NCBI GenBank assembly: GCA_963575745.1 | Contig: CAUYUJ010019594.1 | Location: forward strand, 112,056 to 176,055 | DNA length: 64,000 nucleotides | Reading direction: 5' to 3' | DNA from: Prorocentrum cordatum | Lineage: Eukaryota > Sar > Dinophyceae > Prorocentrales > Prorocentraceae | In this document: positions 61,960 through 64,000 of the stretch, in pieces | Position numbering within the stretch: position 1 is the first letter of the stretch | Layout of the letters: the number at the start of each line of letters is the position of its first letter | The notes under the pieces: generated by a model | Seen by the model: the letters and a program-made list of their open reading frames with translations, nothing else | What the model was told of the DNA's origin: nothing | The model's database searches: none | Program-made: the position numbers and the translations under genes

Positions 61960-63790
61960 GTTTTCGCTCGGTTGTTTTTCGAAATGCTGCTCTCGCTGAG
62001 GCGCTGGTCTCATTTTCGGGCTACCGCTCGTTCTGATATCGTGCTCCCGCTGCAGCGCTGGCCGCTACAGCACTGGCGTCATTATTTCCAGCGCCATGCC
62101 ACGGCATGGTTTTCGATCCTTCCTCATAGACCCCAAAATCTAAAAAAATGCCCCCCGAAAAAAACATCGGAAGTGATTACACATTCGGTGTCGATTCGTT
62201 GATTTTCTGGGCCACAGAAGCCCCCCATACTCTGGGGCGTCGCCACGCCATGCTGTGTCAGGCGGCGCGTCCTCAGTTCCGAGTTGCCGCGCTTAGGTTT
62301 TTTTGTCCCGAACCATCCTGTGGTGTTCGGTCTTCGTTTTGAAAAGACATCGCCCCGCGTCTCACCTCCTCCCGCTGCCCCCATCCATCCTCCACATCCT
62401 CCCTCCTCCCATCCGCCTCGTCTCATCATCGTCATCATCGTCATCATCGTCGCCATCGTCATGATCCACATCATCACTATCATCACCATCGCCATCGTCA
62501 GCGCCGCGCCCCTCACACGGTTCGCGGCACCACCGAAGGCCAAAGCGGCAGCGGTTGCATGCGTCACCACCGCCCCATTTTTGCATATCCCTCTCACGGT
62601 TCGTGGCCCCCTAGGGAGCTCCACCGAAGGCCCCAGCGGGAGCGTCCGCATGGCACCGCCGCCCCGCACACCCTTCACACGGTTCGTGGCTCCATAGGGA
62701 GCTCCACCGAAGGCCCCAGCGGGAGCGTCCGCATGGCACCGTCGCCACATTTTGGCACACCCCTCCCGCCGCCCCAATTCTGCAAACCTCTCACACGTTT
62801 CGCGGCCCCCTTTATAGGGAGCTCCACCGAAGGCCATAATGGGGTCGTCCGCACGGCTGCGCTGCCCAATTTCGGCACACACCTGACACGGTTCGTGGCC
62901 CCATAGGGGGTTCCACGGAAGGCCCCAATGGCGACGTTCGCAGAAGTCCTCCCGACGCATTTCGCCAAACCCTCGACACGCTTCGTGGTAGAAGGCTATA
63001 CCGCGCGCGCTGCTCGGAGTTTGCGCGCCCCCCTCCTTCGTCTCATCTCCCTCGCGGCACTCGCAGCTGCATATGCTTGGGTCCTTCGTGAGGCTACTGA
63101 TAAATGCTGCTCTCGCTGGAGCGCTGGCCTCATTTTCGGGTTACCGCTCTTTCCGAATCGTGCTCGATTCCAATTGCAGAGCTGGCATCATTTCCACGCT
63201 GTTGCTCGTTCCGAATCGTGTTCCCGCTGCAACGATGGCGTCATTGTTTCCAGCGCCATGCCACGGCATGGTTTCCAGACCTTCCAGATGACCCGCAAGT
63301 CTAGAAAATGCCCCCCCAGCGAAAAAAAACATCGGAAGTGATTTCACATTCGGTGTCGATTCGTTGATTCTCTAAGCCGCAAAAGCCCCCCACTTTGGGG
63401 CGCCGCCACGCCATGCTATGTCAGACTACGCGTTCTCATTTCCGCGTTTCCGCGCTTGTTGTTGGTGTGTTTCGAAATGCTGCTCTCGCTGAATCGCTGG
63501 CCTCAGTTTCGGGCTACTGCTCGTTCCGAATCCTACTCCCGCTGCAGCGCTGGCCTCATTTCCGCGCTTCCGGTCGTTCCGAATCGTGCTCCCGCTGCAG
63601 CGATGGCGTCATCATTTCCAGCACTATGCCACGGCATGGTTTCGGTCCAAATAGGCTCCAAAAACTAGAAAATCGCCTCCCGAAGAAACCATCGGAAATG
63701 ATTACACTTACGGTGCCGATTATTTAATAGCCTAGGCCGCATAAGTGTCGTCACACGATGCTATGTCATGCTACGCGCTAATATTCAAGA
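61960..63790. repeat. ~350-bp tandem repeat split by a ~105-bp repeat block
   Basis: Three long units at about 61965-62320, 63095-63455 and 63460-63780 share AAATGCTGCTCTCGCTG, gcgccatgccacggcatggt, aacatcggaagtgatt and gtgtcgattcgttgatt. Between the first two, 62505-62990 has five units of about 100-110 bp with GGGAGCTCCACCGAAGGCCC and acacggttcgtggc. A CATCGT tract lies at 62420-62500. Frames are repeat translations. Confidence 0.85.
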
Positions 63791-63894
63791 CCATGCTTTG
63801 CCGTGCAATGCTACGCCAAACTACGACATCCGATTGTGCAAATACGGAAGAGATCTGCGCCATGGCAGGACGTGGGATACGACGCGAACGCACC

Positions 63895-64000
63895 TACCGT
63901 CTCCTCCTCATCCTCCTCCTGCTCCTCCTCCTCCTCACCCTCCTCATCCTCATCCTCATCCTTCCCCCCCCCGCTCCTCCTCCTCCTCCTCCTCCTCCTC
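63895..64000. repeat. CTC microsatellite (runs off the end)
   Basis: CTC with CAT interruptions, cut by the window edge. Confidence 0.95.

Overview
The window looks like nuclear DNA of a dinoflagellate. A perfect copy of the dinoflagellate spliced-leader sequence (DinoSL) lies at 1978-1999, just ahead of a GC3-rich gene. Further support comes from 35-residue PPR modules of the 'SACEKGEQW' type, short GC3-rich exons among kilobases of repeats, a long LINE-type retroelement carrying a DNA methyltransferase-like domain, and very many CTC/GAG microsatellites. High GC and repeat load would suit a Prorocentrum-like genome, but the genus is a guess. I found no bacterial or organellar genes, no tRNA or rRNA genes and no CRISPR array. 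Most long open frames here are read-through of repeats, and I did not call them genes.

Layout. 1-1350: a diverged direct duplication, each copy ending in a CAR-type tract. 1978-4130: a plus-strand gene (DinoSL relic, 5' UTR, two inferred introns, transmembrane hairpin, tandem 100-residue repeats). 4.1-7.0 kb: CTC and CAT microsatellites, where plus-strand and minus-strand coding converge. 7.2-18.4 kb: a few minus-strand exons, foldback and terminal-inverted-repeat (TIR) elements, an inverted-repeat satellite (7.9-8.95 kb) and an 82-bp minisatellite element. 18-34.5 kb: PPR genes and fragments on the minus strand, embedded in a GGGCCGTCTTGG-type satellite with a ~430-bp higher-order unit and a ~2.4-kb segmental duplication; a 1.36-kb CTCAGC array lies at 19.9-21.3 kb. 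34.5-46 kb: membrane-protein exons on the minus strand, several TIR families and a 1.5-kb two-module minisatellite. 46.55-53.7 kb: a degenerate LINE-like element on the minus strand, ordered proline-rich region, RNase H, endonuclease, reverse transcriptase, zinc-binding region, methyltransferase-like domain. 54-64 kb: a second copy of the 82-bp element, an ATCCCAAT degenerate repeat, CA tracts, two minus-strand exons around a TIR element, more TIR elements and two tandem-repeat blocks.

The most interesting theme is that several short TIR or foldback families (70-170 bp) have ends that read GT...AG on one strand. Some sit directly beside frames with strong coding signal, so they may be introners, that is transposons that create introns. 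At least nine short element families can be told apart, and one insertion carries a clear target-site duplication inside another element. All exon models are read by eye from codon-position bias and splice-site context and need transcript evidence.
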